Shown: positions 42,054 to 50,344 of the stretch, one piece after another
How positions within the stretch are numbered: the first letter of the stretch is position 1
How the letters are laid out: each line of letters opens with the position of its first letter
Source of the DNA: Thalassobius sp049116315
GTDB taxonomy: Bacteria; Pseudomonadota; Alphaproteobacteria; Rhodobacterales; Rhodobacteraceae
Length of the DNA: 64,000 nt
NCBI GenBank assembly: GCA_049116315.1
Contig: JAGDZD010000004.1
Location: 496,001 to 560,000 of the forward strand
Direction of reading: 5' to 3'
Notes under the pieces: model-generated
What the model saw: the letters and a program-made list of their open reading frames with translations, nothing else
What the model was told of the DNA's origin: nothing
Databases searched by the model: none
Made by a program: the position numbers and the translations under genes

Positions 42054-43577
42054 TTAGAAAAAGCCCAGTTTGTTGGGGTTATAGCTCATCAGAATGTTCT
42101 TGGTTTGCTGATAGTGATCCAACATCATTTTGTGGTTTTCACGACCAAGGCCAGACTGCTTATAGCCACCAAAGGCGGCATGCGCTGGATATGCGTGATA
42201 GTTGTTCACCCACACGCGACCCGCCTCGATGGCGCGGCCAAAGCGATAGCAGGTGTTGGCATCACGCGACCAAACACCCGCGCCCAACCCATACATCGTG
42301 TCGTTGGCAATCGCCAAAGCCTCGTCTTCATCCTTGAAGGTTGTGACAGAAACAACGGGACCAAAAATCTCTTCTTGGAACACGCGCATCTTGTTGTGAC
42401 CTTTGAGGATCGTTGGCTGAATGTAGTTGCCACCTGCCAGCTCGCCTTCAAAATCAGCGGCGCCGCCACCGGTCAGAACCTCGGCCCCCTCTTCGCGACC
42501 AATGGTCAGATAGGACAGGATTTTTTCCTGCTGTTCCTGACTGGCCTGCGCACCGACCATGGTTTCTGGATTGCGTGGATCCCCATGTTTGATCGCTTTC
42601 ACTCGCTCAATCGCCCGCGCAATGAACTCGTCATAAATGTCTTCGTGGATCAACGCACGTGACGGACAGGTACAAACCTCACCTTGGTTAAACGCAAACA
42701 TAACAAAGCCTTCGACGGCTTTGTCAAGAAAGGCGTCATCTTCGGCCATCACATCCTTGAAGAAGATGTTTGGGGATTTCCCACCCAGCTCCAGCGTCAC
42801 AGGGATCAGGTTGACCGTGGCCGCTTCCATGATTTTGCGCCCTGTTTCGGTTGAACCGGTGAAGGCGATTTTGGCGATGCGTGGGCTGCGCGCCAGATCC
42901 GCCCCAACTTCGGCCCCATAGCCGTTCACGATGTTCAACACACCAGCAGGCAGATAATCTGCAATAATTTCTGCCAGAACCATGATGGCCGCCGGAGTCT
43001 GCTCGGCCGGTTTCAACACAACACAGTTGCCCGCCGCCAATGCAGGCGCCAGTTTCCACGCTGCCATCAAAATCGAGAAGTTCCACGGAATGATCTGGCC
43101 CACAACGCCCAATGGCTCGTGGAAGTGATAGGCGATTGTGTCGCCATCTATCTCAGACATGTTGCCTTCTTGGCCTCGCAAAGTGCCTGCGAAATAGCGG
43201 AAATGGTCAGCCGTCAAAGGAATGTCGGCTGCGCGTGTTTCGCGGATCGGCTTGCCATTGTCCCATGTTTCCGCCTGCGCCAGACGCTCCAGATTGGCCT
43301 CGATGGCATCTGCAATCTTCAACAATGTGTTCGAGCGTTCCGTGGCAGATTTTGCGCCCCACGCGCCCTTGGCTGCATGGGCTGCATCCAAGGCCAGCTC
43401 AAGATCGGCGGCGTCAGACCGGGCCACTTCGGTGACTTTTTCGCCGGTGATCGGGGTGACATTGTCAAAATAGCGCCCATTCACCGGGGGGGTGAACACC
43501 CCACCAATAAAGTTGTCATACCGTGCGTTAAATGGCGAAACATAGGTGCCCGCCGTGGTGTGCGTCATGTCGTTCAT
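42054..43577 (-). CDS. NAD-dependent aldehyde dehydrogenase (AcoD/ExaC type)
   Basis: 507 aa. Catalytic cysteine in NQGEVCTCPSRALI, glutamate in TLELGGKSPNIF, and the cofactor loop AFTGSTETGRKI. IPWNFSILMAAWKLAPALAAGN and the ending MLDHYQQTKNILMSYNPNKLGFF are typical of the acetaldehyde dehydrogenases induced during ethanol or acetoin growth. The gene lies downstream of the AcoR-like regulator on the same strand, with a perfect 8-bp palindrome between them, which points to direct control. Propionaldehyde or other short aldehydes are also possible substrates. Confidence 0.9.
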   Translation of the reverse strand: MNDMTHTTAGTYVSPFNARYDNFIGGVFTPPVNGRYFDNVTPITGEKVTEVARSDAADLELALDAAHAAKGAWGAKSATERSNTLLKIADAIEANLERLAQAETWDNGKPIRETRAADIPLTADHFRYFAGTLRGQEGNMSEIDGDTIAYHFHEPLGVVGQIIPWNFSILMAAWKLAPALAAGNCVVLKPAEQTPAAIMVLAEIIADYLPAGVLNIVNGYGAEVGADLARSPRIAKIAFTGSTETGRKIMEAATVNLIPVTLELGGKSPNIFFKDVMAEDDAFLDKAVEGFVMFAFNQGEVCTCPSRALIHEDIYDEFIARAIERVKAIKHGDPRNPETMVGAQASQEQQEKILSYLTIGREEGAEVLTGGGAADFEGELAGGNYIQPTILKGHNKMRVFQEEIFGPVVSVTTFKDEDEALAIANDTMYGLGAGVWSRDANTCYRFGRAIEAGRVWVNNYHAYPAHAAFGGYKQSGLGRENHKMMLDHYQQTKNILMSYNPNKLGFF

Positions 43578-43678
43578 GTGTTTTCCTCCAGTACTCCAGG
43601 TCCTCCACCCGGATTACAAAGGAACATGACGGTCCCGAATGGCGCGGTCATCGGCATGAGGCGCGTTGACGGGCTGAC

Positions 43679-43698
43679 CTGTCTCAGGGCTGAGACAG
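43679..43698. promoter_or_regulatory. palindromic operator candidate before the aldehyde dehydrogenase gene
   Basis: CTGTCTCA (43679-43686) and TGAGACAG (43691-43698) are perfect inverted arms spaced by GGGC. The site lies 102 bases before the dehydrogenase start and just after the regulator stop. No T run follows in either direction, which favours a protein-binding site over a terminator. Confidence 0.65.
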
Positions 43699-43704
43699 TT
43701 TGGC

Positions 43705-44664
43705 TTAGCTATCGTCTAACCCAAGCCGTTTCATCCGCCGATAGAGGGTCGCGCGGCCAATTCCGAGCTGTCGCGCCGCCTGACTGACGTTGCCATCCGC
43801 CCGTGCCAATGCCCGAATCACAGCTGCGCGCTCTGCTTTTTCAAACCCCGTTGGCCCATCTTCGCGCCCCAAAATGTCAGCCGCAGGGCGCGGTGTCAGG
43901 CTGTTGGTGCTGTTCATGCCAAAGACCCGCCGGGCTTCGCGTGTGGCGCCCACCACGAGATCATTGTCATCAATCGCCAGCAAAGTGGCCGCCTCAGCGT
44001 CATCACTTTCCGCAACCACAATGCGCGCGGCGGTGAAAGCTGCGCGAAAATTGGCTTCTTCGATTGCTCGGGCGGTCTGCGCCACCTGTGCACCAATCAA
44101 GCGATTGAACGACTCCGTCTGATCCGCTCGTGCCGAAGAAACATCCAACGCCGCCACAATCTGACCGTCGCTGCCATAGATCGGCGCATCGATACAGCTC
44201 ATCCCGGTGTTGCGGGCATAGAAATGCTCGTCTTGATGAATGATCAGACGGCGTTGTTCTGCCAAACAAGTGCCGATGCCATTGGTGCCTTCACGCTCTT
44301 CGCTCCAATCAGCGCCGACGCCCAGCCCCCAACTGGCAAAATCCGAAGCATCTGCTTCGCGCAGACGTTGATCCAACACCACACCCTCGACGTCCGTCAA
44401 AAACACCGCGCACCCTGATTGCCCCACCAAAGAGAACAACATATCGAGCCGCGGCGCAGCCACCGTCATGAATTTTTCAAGCGCTGCCACCCGGTGATGC
44501 AGAGCCGACTGTTCCAGCAATTCTGGTGCCCGGCGTTCGTCGGGATCCAAGCCATGTTTGACCGCAGAACGATGCCAACTTGCCGCCACCCGAGAGCGCG
44601 CGGCAGCGCTTGAAGATTGCGCAGTTTCGTACACTTTTTCGGCGTGTGACATCTTGCTCGGCAT
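43705..44664 (-). CDS. AcoR-like GAF/Fis regulator lacking the AAA+ domain
   Basis: 319 aa from ATG 44664, with GAGAGG upstream. The N-terminal region (SRVAASWHRSAVKHGLDPDERRAPELL) and GAF domain (GQSGCAVFLTDVEGVVLDQR, EGTNGIGTCLAEQRRLIIHQDEHF) match AcoR/MimR regulators. The C-terminus has a Fis-type helix-turn-helix (GNVSQAARQLGIGRATLYRRMKRLG). The central sigma54-activating AAA+ domain is missing: GAF and HTH are joined through a short PAS-like region. It should therefore act without ATP-driven sigma54 remodelling. It sits directly upstream of the aldehyde dehydrogenase gene. Confidence 0.83.
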   Translation of the reverse strand: MPSKMSHAEKVYETAQSSSAAARSRVAASWHRSAVKHGLDPDERRAPELLEQSALHHRVAALEKFMTVAAPRLDMLFSLVGQSGCAVFLTDVEGVVLDQRLREADASDFASWGLGVGADWSEEREGTNGIGTCLAEQRRLIIHQDEHFYARNTGMSCIDAPIYGSDGQIVAALDVSSARADQTESFNRLIGAQVAQTARAIEEANFRAAFTAARIVVAESDDAEAATLLAIDDNDLVVGATREARRVFGMNSTNSLTPRPAADILGREDGPTGFEKAERAAVIRALARADGNVSQAARQLGIGRATLYRRMKRLGLDDS

Positions 44665-45058
44665 AGGCACCTCTCAGCAATTTGAGTGGTATGTGACTAC
44701 TCATTGTGAAGGTTTTTCGCAAGGTTCAGACAGGTTCGATCCATTTTTGCTCAGCGACGCAACCCGCTTTCAAATTCCAAAATTCAATTATTATGACTAA
44801 TTTTCAATGCCCTACGGTCCGCACTTCTGATGACAGGTTTCTAGGGTCATTGCGATCAGGGGCGTGAACATTTCCCCCCGGGTCCGCGGCTCAGTCAAGG
44901 CGCCCCGTCAAAGCCATGCCCCCAAATTGGCGCGAACACCTGTCCCAATCCATAGATTCTTTCCCCCGAAGATCGCGCGGGGGACCTTTAGATTTGGTCA
45001 TGCTGAATTGGGCCTTGGACGCCGTGATTTGCGCCAAACATCGCAGAGGTCCGTGCCC
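44665..45058. other. 394-bp gap without a convincing gene
   Basis: The interval lies upstream of the AcoR-like regulator and downstream of the PNPOx-like gene. Left of about 44820 it is AT-rich and probably holds the regulator promoter. Frames on either strand lack ribosome sites and family resemblance. Confidence 0.5.
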
Positions 45059-45709
45059 TCAATACAATTTGGTTTTGTAGGAGTGCTCCAACGCCTCATC
45101 CAGCTTTTTCATCTCTTCCGAATCGTCCGGCGCTCCGGTGGTTTGATCCAAAATGATTTTCACCAGCGAGGGCATCTCTGACCTGGTTTGAAAGCTCTCT
45201 GGATCCCACAATTTGGAACGGCGGAACGCCTTGGCACAGTGCAGGAATACCGTGTCGATATGAATAACAATCGCCACCTTGGGCAGGCGGTCCTTCACCT
45301 TCAATTGGTCCAGAATCTGCGGATCCGTCGTCAGTTCAGCTCGTCCATTCACCCGCAAAGTGTCGTCAAACCCGGGCACGATGAACAGCACTCCGACGCT
45401 GGGGTTGGCAATGATATTGGACAGGCTGTCCAAGCGATTGTTGCCGGGACGATCGGGAATGACCAAGGTTTGACGATCCAAAATCTTGACGAACCCAGCT
45501 GGATCGCCTCGTGGGCTGACATCCGCTTTGCCATCCACACCTTGAGTACCCAAACAGATAAACGGAGCACGGCGAATGAACTCTTCGGCGTGCGAATCCA
45601 GCGCCTTAAGACTTTTCTTGATCGCCAAATCATGTGTGGGCGGAAACAGAGCGCGCAACGCCTCTTCGTCTTGAATGATATAATCTGCGTTCAGTTCAAC
45701 CGTCGCCAT
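45059..45709 (-). CDS. pyridoxamine 5'-phosphate oxidase-like flavin-binding protein
   Basis: 216 aa split-barrel protein of the MSMEG_1061 type. APFICLGTQGVDGKADVSPRGDPAGFV and IPDRPGNNRLDSLSNIIANPSVGVLFIVPGFDDTLRVNGRA are the flavin-binding strands; FLHCAKAFRRSKLW is the conserved C-terminal segment. Members usually bind FMN or F420; true pyridoxal phosphate synthesis is unlikely. It is a single-gene unit with no informative neighbours. Confidence 0.85.
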   Translation of the reverse strand: MATVELNADYIIQDEEALRALFPPTHDLAIKKSLKALDSHAEEFIRRAPFICLGTQGVDGKADVSPRGDPAGFVKILDRQTLVIPDRPGNNRLDSLSNIIANPSVGVLFIVPGFDDTLRVNGRAELTTDPQILDQLKVKDRLPKVAIVIHIDTVFLHCAKAFRRSKLWDPESFQTRSEMPSLVKIILDQTTGAPDDSEEMKKLDEALEHSYKTKLY

Positions 45710-45973
45710 TTGCTGGTCCTCCCGACACGGAACGTGCCTTGGATGACCCTAAACGGCATTTAATTCGACAGTCAAATAAAACATCCTTCAAGGCGGCAGC
45801 GTCCCCCCCAAAGAGGCTATGAACAGCTGCGGATCCCCTTTGAGGAGGGCGGGCGATTGCGCCATTACGCACCTGGACCGAAGGGTGTTAGATTCAAACG
45901 TTAACACAGTGTCATCTGAAGCGGTGCCGTCAGGCGATGCCAGCACCCCCCATCGTGGTTGCGCGGCATCGGA

Positions 45974-47020
45974 TTAAGGCCTCAGCATCTTTAGAACTGC
46001 CTGTGACGCTTCCAAAGCGCCTTCGAGATAGCCGCCAAATTCCGGGGCCATTTCGCTGCCGGCAAAGAAGAGCGCCCCCGGCCAAAGGTCCTGCATCCCG
46101 GCGGGCAGACCATAGGTGGGGTGGGCATACATCGGCGCTTGATCCGCGGGTGTTGCGGTCAGTGGATCGTCGGCCCAATCTTTCACTATCAGCTTTTGTG
46201 GTGTGGCAGCCTCTGCCCCAAACAAACGCCCCAGCTGAGCGCAAATATGGTGGCGCAATTTGGTTTGATCCCGGCGATCATTCAGCCCCCATCCGATAAA
46301 CCCAAACAAGGCATAGCCCTCTTCAAACACTGCACAGGCATCGTGAATTTCGACCAAAGGCCCATGGCGACTGCTGGCGTCCCCCGACAATCCCGCGTTG
46401 CGCCAAAGTGGGCGATCATAGATGGCAATTGCTTTGGCCTGCCCTGCCATCCATGTGGGCACCGCTTGTAGCGCCGCCATCATTGCCGAAGGCAAAGCGG
46501 GCTCAAACTGAATTTGGGCCGCAAGACGCGGAGGCATGGCGATGACCACCCGGTCGGCCTGCACGCGGGTGCCGTCTTCAAACTGGGCCGTGACCGTTTG
46601 ACCTTGCCATGACAAAGCCACCACTTTTGCTCCCAACCGCTTTCGCCCGTTTGGCAGGTGCGCCGCCAGCGCCTCGGTCAACTGGCTGAGCCCGCCCATA
46701 AGGCGCCAAGAGCCCGCCATCGAGGCAAAGCCACGCCCGTGCTGCACCTGCCCCTGTTCGTTCTCATAGACCAACTGACCTTTGGAAAATTGGTCAAACC
46801 GGTGCAGGTTCAACCGTTTGATCAACGCCGCGATCCGGGGCTGGCCGGGCCAAAACCAAGCTGGTCCGAGGTCATAGGCCGCCGCTTTGTGCGCTGTGGA
46901 TTTGATCCGGCCCCCAAAACGCTTGCGCGCCTCAACAAGCAGGTAATCCTGCCCGTCCCGTTCAAGCGCCTCAGCCAACGCCAATCCAGACAAGCCACCG
47001 CCAACAATCAATGTTTTCAC
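45974..47020 (-). CDS. FAD-dependent amine oxidase family protein
   Basis: 348 aa from GTG 47020 (VKTLIVGGGLSGLALAEALERDG); a GTG at 47062 would add 14 residues. The Rossmann loop GGGLSGLALAEAL, the LLVEARKRFGGRI motif and the C-terminal GALFFAGSEMAPEFGGYLEGALEASQ identify a flavin monooxidase of the MAO/carotenoid desaturase superfamily. The substrate is unknown. It ends with VLKMLRP. The cupin gene lies 94 bases upstream on the same strand. Confidence 0.83.
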   Translation of the reverse strand: MKTLIVGGGLSGLALAEALERDGQDYLLVEARKRFGGRIKSTAHKAAAYDLGPAWFWPGQPRIAALIKRLNLHRFDQFSKGQLVYENEQGQVQHGRGFASMAGSWRLMGGLSQLTEALAAHLPNGRKRLGAKVVALSWQGQTVTAQFEDGTRVQADRVVIAMPPRLAAQIQFEPALPSAMMAALQAVPTWMAGQAKAIAIYDRPLWRNAGLSGDASSRHGPLVEIHDACAVFEEGYALFGFIGWGLNDRRDQTKLRHHICAQLGRLFGAEAATPQKLIVKDWADDPLTATPADQAPMYAHPTYGLPAGMQDLWPGALFFAGSEMAPEFGGYLEGALEASQAVLKMLRP

Positions 47021-47114
47021 ATCTGCCACTTTCTGCTTCAGGAGCCTTGTCTTCTTGGACACTTTGGTATCGTCACCCTGCCCACCACAGTCAGGACCCG
47101 TTCACCAACCAAGG

Positions 47115-47783
47115 TCAGGGAGTTGGGGCTTTGGCGAAGGGCAAGTGCCCCGTTTTCATCCAGATTTTCGCCCCGTCAGGCCCTGCCGTTATCGACAGGC
47201 TTTCGCCATCAGGCAGGCGCAGCCATGCGTTTTCGCCAAGCTCTTTGCCGTTTTCCATGACAGAGCCTGCAATAATCAGCGCCTCTATACCGCCGCTATC
47301 TGCGACGTGAAGCTCAGCGCCGGGGGTCAAGCTGTGAAATGTCACCACCTCACGCTCATCCCGATGCAGCTCGGCCGTGGCAACCCCATTTACGGGTGCG
47401 GCCAATTCCTGCTCCATTGTTTTGCGAAATTGCGTTCGGTCATCCATGTCAAATTGCCATAGCTTTACAAAGATTGTGCAGCCAAGGTCAGACCCCGGTG
47501 TGTGTGCAGAGGTTGGCGGATTACGCACATAGGTGCCCGCTGGATAGTCGCCATGTTCATCCTGAAACGTTCCCTCCAACACGATGAACTCTTCGCCGCC
47601 GGTGTGGGTGTGGGCTGAAAACGAACTCTTAGGAGCATAACGCACGATGGTGGTTGCGCGGGCAACTTCGCCGCCCAGTCGATCCAACATCCGTCTGTCG
47701 ACACCCGGCATCGGTGACGCTTGCCACTCAAGTTGATCCGAATGAACAACCACACGGGCGTCAAAATCTGCGTTCAATTCCAT
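47115..47783 (-). CDS. double-cupin protein related to ChrR C-terminal domain
   Basis: 222 aa. The N-terminal cupin (about residues 15-110) carries the metal histidines and glutamate in FSAHTHTGGEEFIVLEGTF and SAHTP. A second cupin-like domain (about 125-215) is less conserved and lacks the histidine pair. It resembles the ChrR effector cupin, but has no N-terminal zinc anti-sigma domain and no sigma factor gene beside it, so it is not itself an anti-sigma factor. It precedes the amine oxidase gene on the same strand, and cotranscription is likely. Confidence 0.8.
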   Translation of the reverse strand: MELNADFDARVVVHSDQLEWQASPMPGVDRRMLDRLGGEVARATTIVRYAPKSSFSAHTHTGGEEFIVLEGTFQDEHGDYPAGTYVRNPPTSAHTPGSDLGCTIFVKLWQFDMDDRTQFRKTMEQELAAPVNGVATAELHRDEREVVTFHSLTPGAELHVADSGGIEALIIAGSVMENGKELGENAWLRLPDGESLSITAGPDGAKIWMKTGHLPFAKAPTP

Positions 47784-48009
47784 GTAACAGTCCCCACCTT
47801 GGTTTCGATCCAGACCTATCTACCACTAGATAGTTTTGCGTGCAACAAAATGCTGCGCCTCATATTTCACAGCTGCGTTATTGCGATGTGCATTTAGGGG
47901 CTTGGGTATGGGTGCGGCATAGAGCGACCAGCCTGCCTGATCCGCTCTGGGTCACACAGTGGCGCGCTATAGCATACCGGGCCTTAGAGGGCCGTAAAAC
48001 GGCAGGACA

Positions 48010-48249
48010 TTACGACGCTTTGTAAGCCGCCAAAAGGTCAGTGACCAAAATGCCGTTAATCTTCATACCGGTAAGATTGGCATCACTGATTTCACAGTCC
48101 GAGAGATTCACATTTGTGATCGAAACATTGCTCATATTGATGTCGCTGAAGGTCACGCCTTGCATGTTCACATCCTCGAAGCGGCTGTTGGACATATCGA
48201 CATCTTCAAACGTCGAGTGAGCGATCACTTCTTTCACATGGTGAACCAT
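48010..48249 (-). CDS. pentapeptide repeat protein
   Basis: 79 aa. Residues 13-65 follow the A(D/N)LxX five-residue periodicity of a right-handed beta helix: STFEDVDMSNSRFEDV, MQGVTFSDINMSNVS and ANLTGMKI. There are about ten to eleven repeats, fewer than in gyrase-protecting Qnr proteins, so a quinolone-resistance role is not supported. Function unknown. The gene is single and intact. Confidence 0.88.
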   Translation of the reverse strand: MVHHVKEVIAHSTFEDVDMSNSRFEDVNMQGVTFSDINMSNVSITNVNLSDCEISDANLTGMKINGILVTDLLAAYKAS

Positions 48250-48472
48250 AATAATCCTTCCCGGGTTTGCCCGGTATCAATTGGCGCAATAAAATTAGGG
48301 CGAATGCGCAAAGCTTAGCATTCCCCCCCTGCCCGGTCGAGATGCGAGTTCACGACGCGTTTCCAATCGTGCTGCGCCCTGTGCCTGACCGCTGTCATGG
48401 CCTTTCAGGCCGGGCATATCACACCCAGTTGAACGTGGTTTCGGCCAGACGAAACCCGCCCCATTTTCGCGC

Positions 48473-48649
48473 CTATTTCTTGTCGCGTGCGGCTTTTTCT
48501 TCTTTGGTCAGCTTATTGTTCCAAACGTTGTTGCTCAGGCCCATTTCGGCCGATTGCGGTTTGGTTTTGCCGACACTGACTTTGCCACCTTTATCCAGAT
48601 AGGCCTGAATGAGGGCTTCGTCAGTGGTCTCTTTCGCAACATGTTTCAT
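48473..48649 (-). CDS. small charged protein of unknown function
   Basis: 58 aa from ATG 48649 (MKHVAKETTDEALIQAYLDKGGKVSVGKTK), ending TKEEKAARDKK. It is soluble, Lys-rich, and has the flavour of a short conserved Rhodobacterales protein rather than a chance frame: amino-acid use is normal, and the longer upstream frame is not. I can name no family. It lies between the pentapeptide and LysR genes on the same strand. Confidence 0.6.
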   Translation of the reverse strand: MKHVAKETTDEALIQAYLDKGGKVSVGKTKPQSAEMGLSNNVWNNKLTKEEKAARDKK

Positions 48650-48828
48650 ATCAATTGACCTTTGTGCTGGGCCCCTTTCGTCAGCGCCGAAATGGCACCT
48701 CGATTGGCCTGCACTTTTATCTATACGCGTTTTGGCACCCTTATGTGACACAAATCCACCGCGACCCAAAACGTTGACGTGTCACCCACCGTTTCGGGCG
48801 GCCAGCCCCCCTTTGAACGCAAAACAGA

Positions 48829-49746
48829 TCAGGGGGCCCGCGCTGTCATTGAAGGGGTCACCAAAGCCTCTAACGCCTGCCAAAGAAACAGCGCTACCGG
48901 CCCGATCGAAGAGTTTGGCGCGCGAAAGACATGGTAGTCTAAGGTCAACGGCAAATGGGTGAAGGCCACATGCAATTCTTGCAGCCGTTGGTTTTCAAGG
49001 TCAGTGGCAACCAAATGGTCTGGCATCCGCCCCCATCCCAGCCCGGCAAGTAACAACGTCTTTTTGGTCTCAAGATCGTCAGCGTACCATCGTCGCTGAC
49101 CTTTCTGGACACCAAACTCACGGTCAAACATCCCCACCGCCCCGCCTGAATCGCGCACCAACACCTGATGGAACCGTCTGAGATCTGTGATCTTCTCAAT
49201 CCCGCGCATCGAAGAGATCAAGGCAGGTGATGCAACATTGCGCATGCAGGCTTGCGACAGCGGAAAATACTCAAATCCCGTATCTTCCAGCAGGACCAAA
49301 GGTGTGGGCCCAATGGCCAAATTCGCCTCTTCGGTCTGTAACAGGCGCGTTGCCCCCGACAAATTACAAGTGCGCAACATGATCCGGCATTCCGGGAATT
49401 CGGATTGCAGGCTTCGAAAGGCGGGCAACAATGGATCCAGATCAACCGTGTCGTCGATTGCGACCACCAGTTTCTCTTCGTTTCCCGCCTCAAATTGGCG
49501 CACCATCTGGTTCAGATCATCTGCTTCGGACAAAACGCGCAGCGATTGCAGATAGACCCGCCGCCCCAAAGGCGTCAGCACCAATCGATACCCCGAGCGA
49601 TCAAACAGTTTTGCCCCCATCAAGGTTTCCATGGCGCGCAGGGCTTGGCTGATGGCCGGTTGCGTCTTACCGAGGTGATGCGACGCGCCCCCAACGGTGC
49701 CGGTTTCGACAACCGCTTGCAGCACTTTGAGATGTTCGATCTTCAC
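48829..49746 (-). CDS. LysR family transcriptional regulator
   Basis: 305 aa. The helix-turn-helix is GTVGGASHHLGKTQPAISQALRAMETLMGAKLFDRSG (about residues 17-53), with the effector domain following. The nearest divergent gene is a DoxX-family membrane protein starting 117 bases away across an AT-rich gap with small palindromes, which is the likely operator region and target. The ligand is unknown. The gene is intact and of normal size. Confidence 0.88.
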   Translation of the reverse strand: MKIEHLKVLQAVVETGTVGGASHHLGKTQPAISQALRAMETLMGAKLFDRSGYRLVLTPLGRRVYLQSLRVLSEADDLNQMVRQFEAGNEEKLVVAIDDTVDLDPLLPAFRSLQSEFPECRIMLRTCNLSGATRLLQTEEANLAIGPTPLVLLEDTGFEYFPLSQACMRNVASPALISSMRGIEKITDLRRFHQVLVRDSGGAVGMFDREFGVQKGQRRWYADDLETKKTLLLAGLGWGRMPDHLVATDLENQRLQELHVAFTHLPLTLDYHVFRAPNSSIGPVALFLWQALEALVTPSMTARAP

Positions 49747-49862
49747 CGCAGCCCCCAGATTTAACTTAAGTTTTTGTTATGATGTTGTACAATTTAATTA
49801 ACTATCATTCATTATCTTGATTTCTTACGTTCCGCGCAACAGCAGATATAGGATGACACGCG

Positions 49863-50231
49863 ATGAGCGGAACAAAGATGAAATCACTTGCGACATGGGG
49901 ATTGGCCGGACTGTTGGCTTTGGTATTTGTGGCCGCGGGGCTGTCAAAACTGATGGGGGTCCCGCAAACTGTGTTGCCATTTGAACAGATCGGCTTGCCA
50001 GCTTTGGCCTTGCTGGTTGGGCTGCTTGAAATTGCCGGTGCAATTGCATTGTTCGTGCCCAAGCTGCGGTTTTGGGCGGCCTTGGGCCTGTGTGCAACGA
50101 TGGTTGGTGCAATCGGCTATCACTTGGCCATGGATCCAGAAAAAGCGGCGCAACCGGCGGCTATTTTGTTGATCTTATGTGCTATTTTCGCGTGGATTTA
50201 TCGCCCTGCGGCGCAAAACAAAGCCGCCTAA
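49863..50231 (+). CDS. DoxX family membrane protein
   Basis: 122 aa with four hydrophobic helices (about residues 8-26, 45-65, 70-88, 97-114). It shows FVAAGLSKLMGVP and GLLEIAGAIALFVP of the DoxX/DoxD group. ATG 49878 is an alternative start; 49863 has AGGA upstream. DoxX proteins are quinone-linked or redox-related membrane proteins; the partner here is unknown. It faces a divergent LysR regulator. Confidence 0.83.
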   Translation: MSGTKMKSLATWGLAGLLALVFVAAGLSKLMGVPQTVLPFEQIGLPALALLVGLLEIAGAIALFVPKLRFWAALGLCATMVGAIGYHLAMDPEKAAQPAAILLILCAIFAWIYRPAAQNKAA

Positions 50232-50344
50232 TCCCCCTATCGGCCCCCAAACATCTCAATTTCAAACCAATTGAGCAAGGCGGGGAGGCCCACAAAACTT
50301 GGGCGCCACTGAGTCAGCGGCGCCCAAGACATGAGTATTGCCCT

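Noticed and set aside
47115..47783. Cupin protein as a ChrR anti-sigma factor
   Set aside because: The N-terminal zinc anti-sigma domain is missing and no ECF sigma factor gene is adjacent.
48010..48249. Pentapeptide protein as a Qnr-type quinolone resistance factor
   Set aside because: It is only 79 residues long, far shorter than the roughly 200-residue gyrase mimics.
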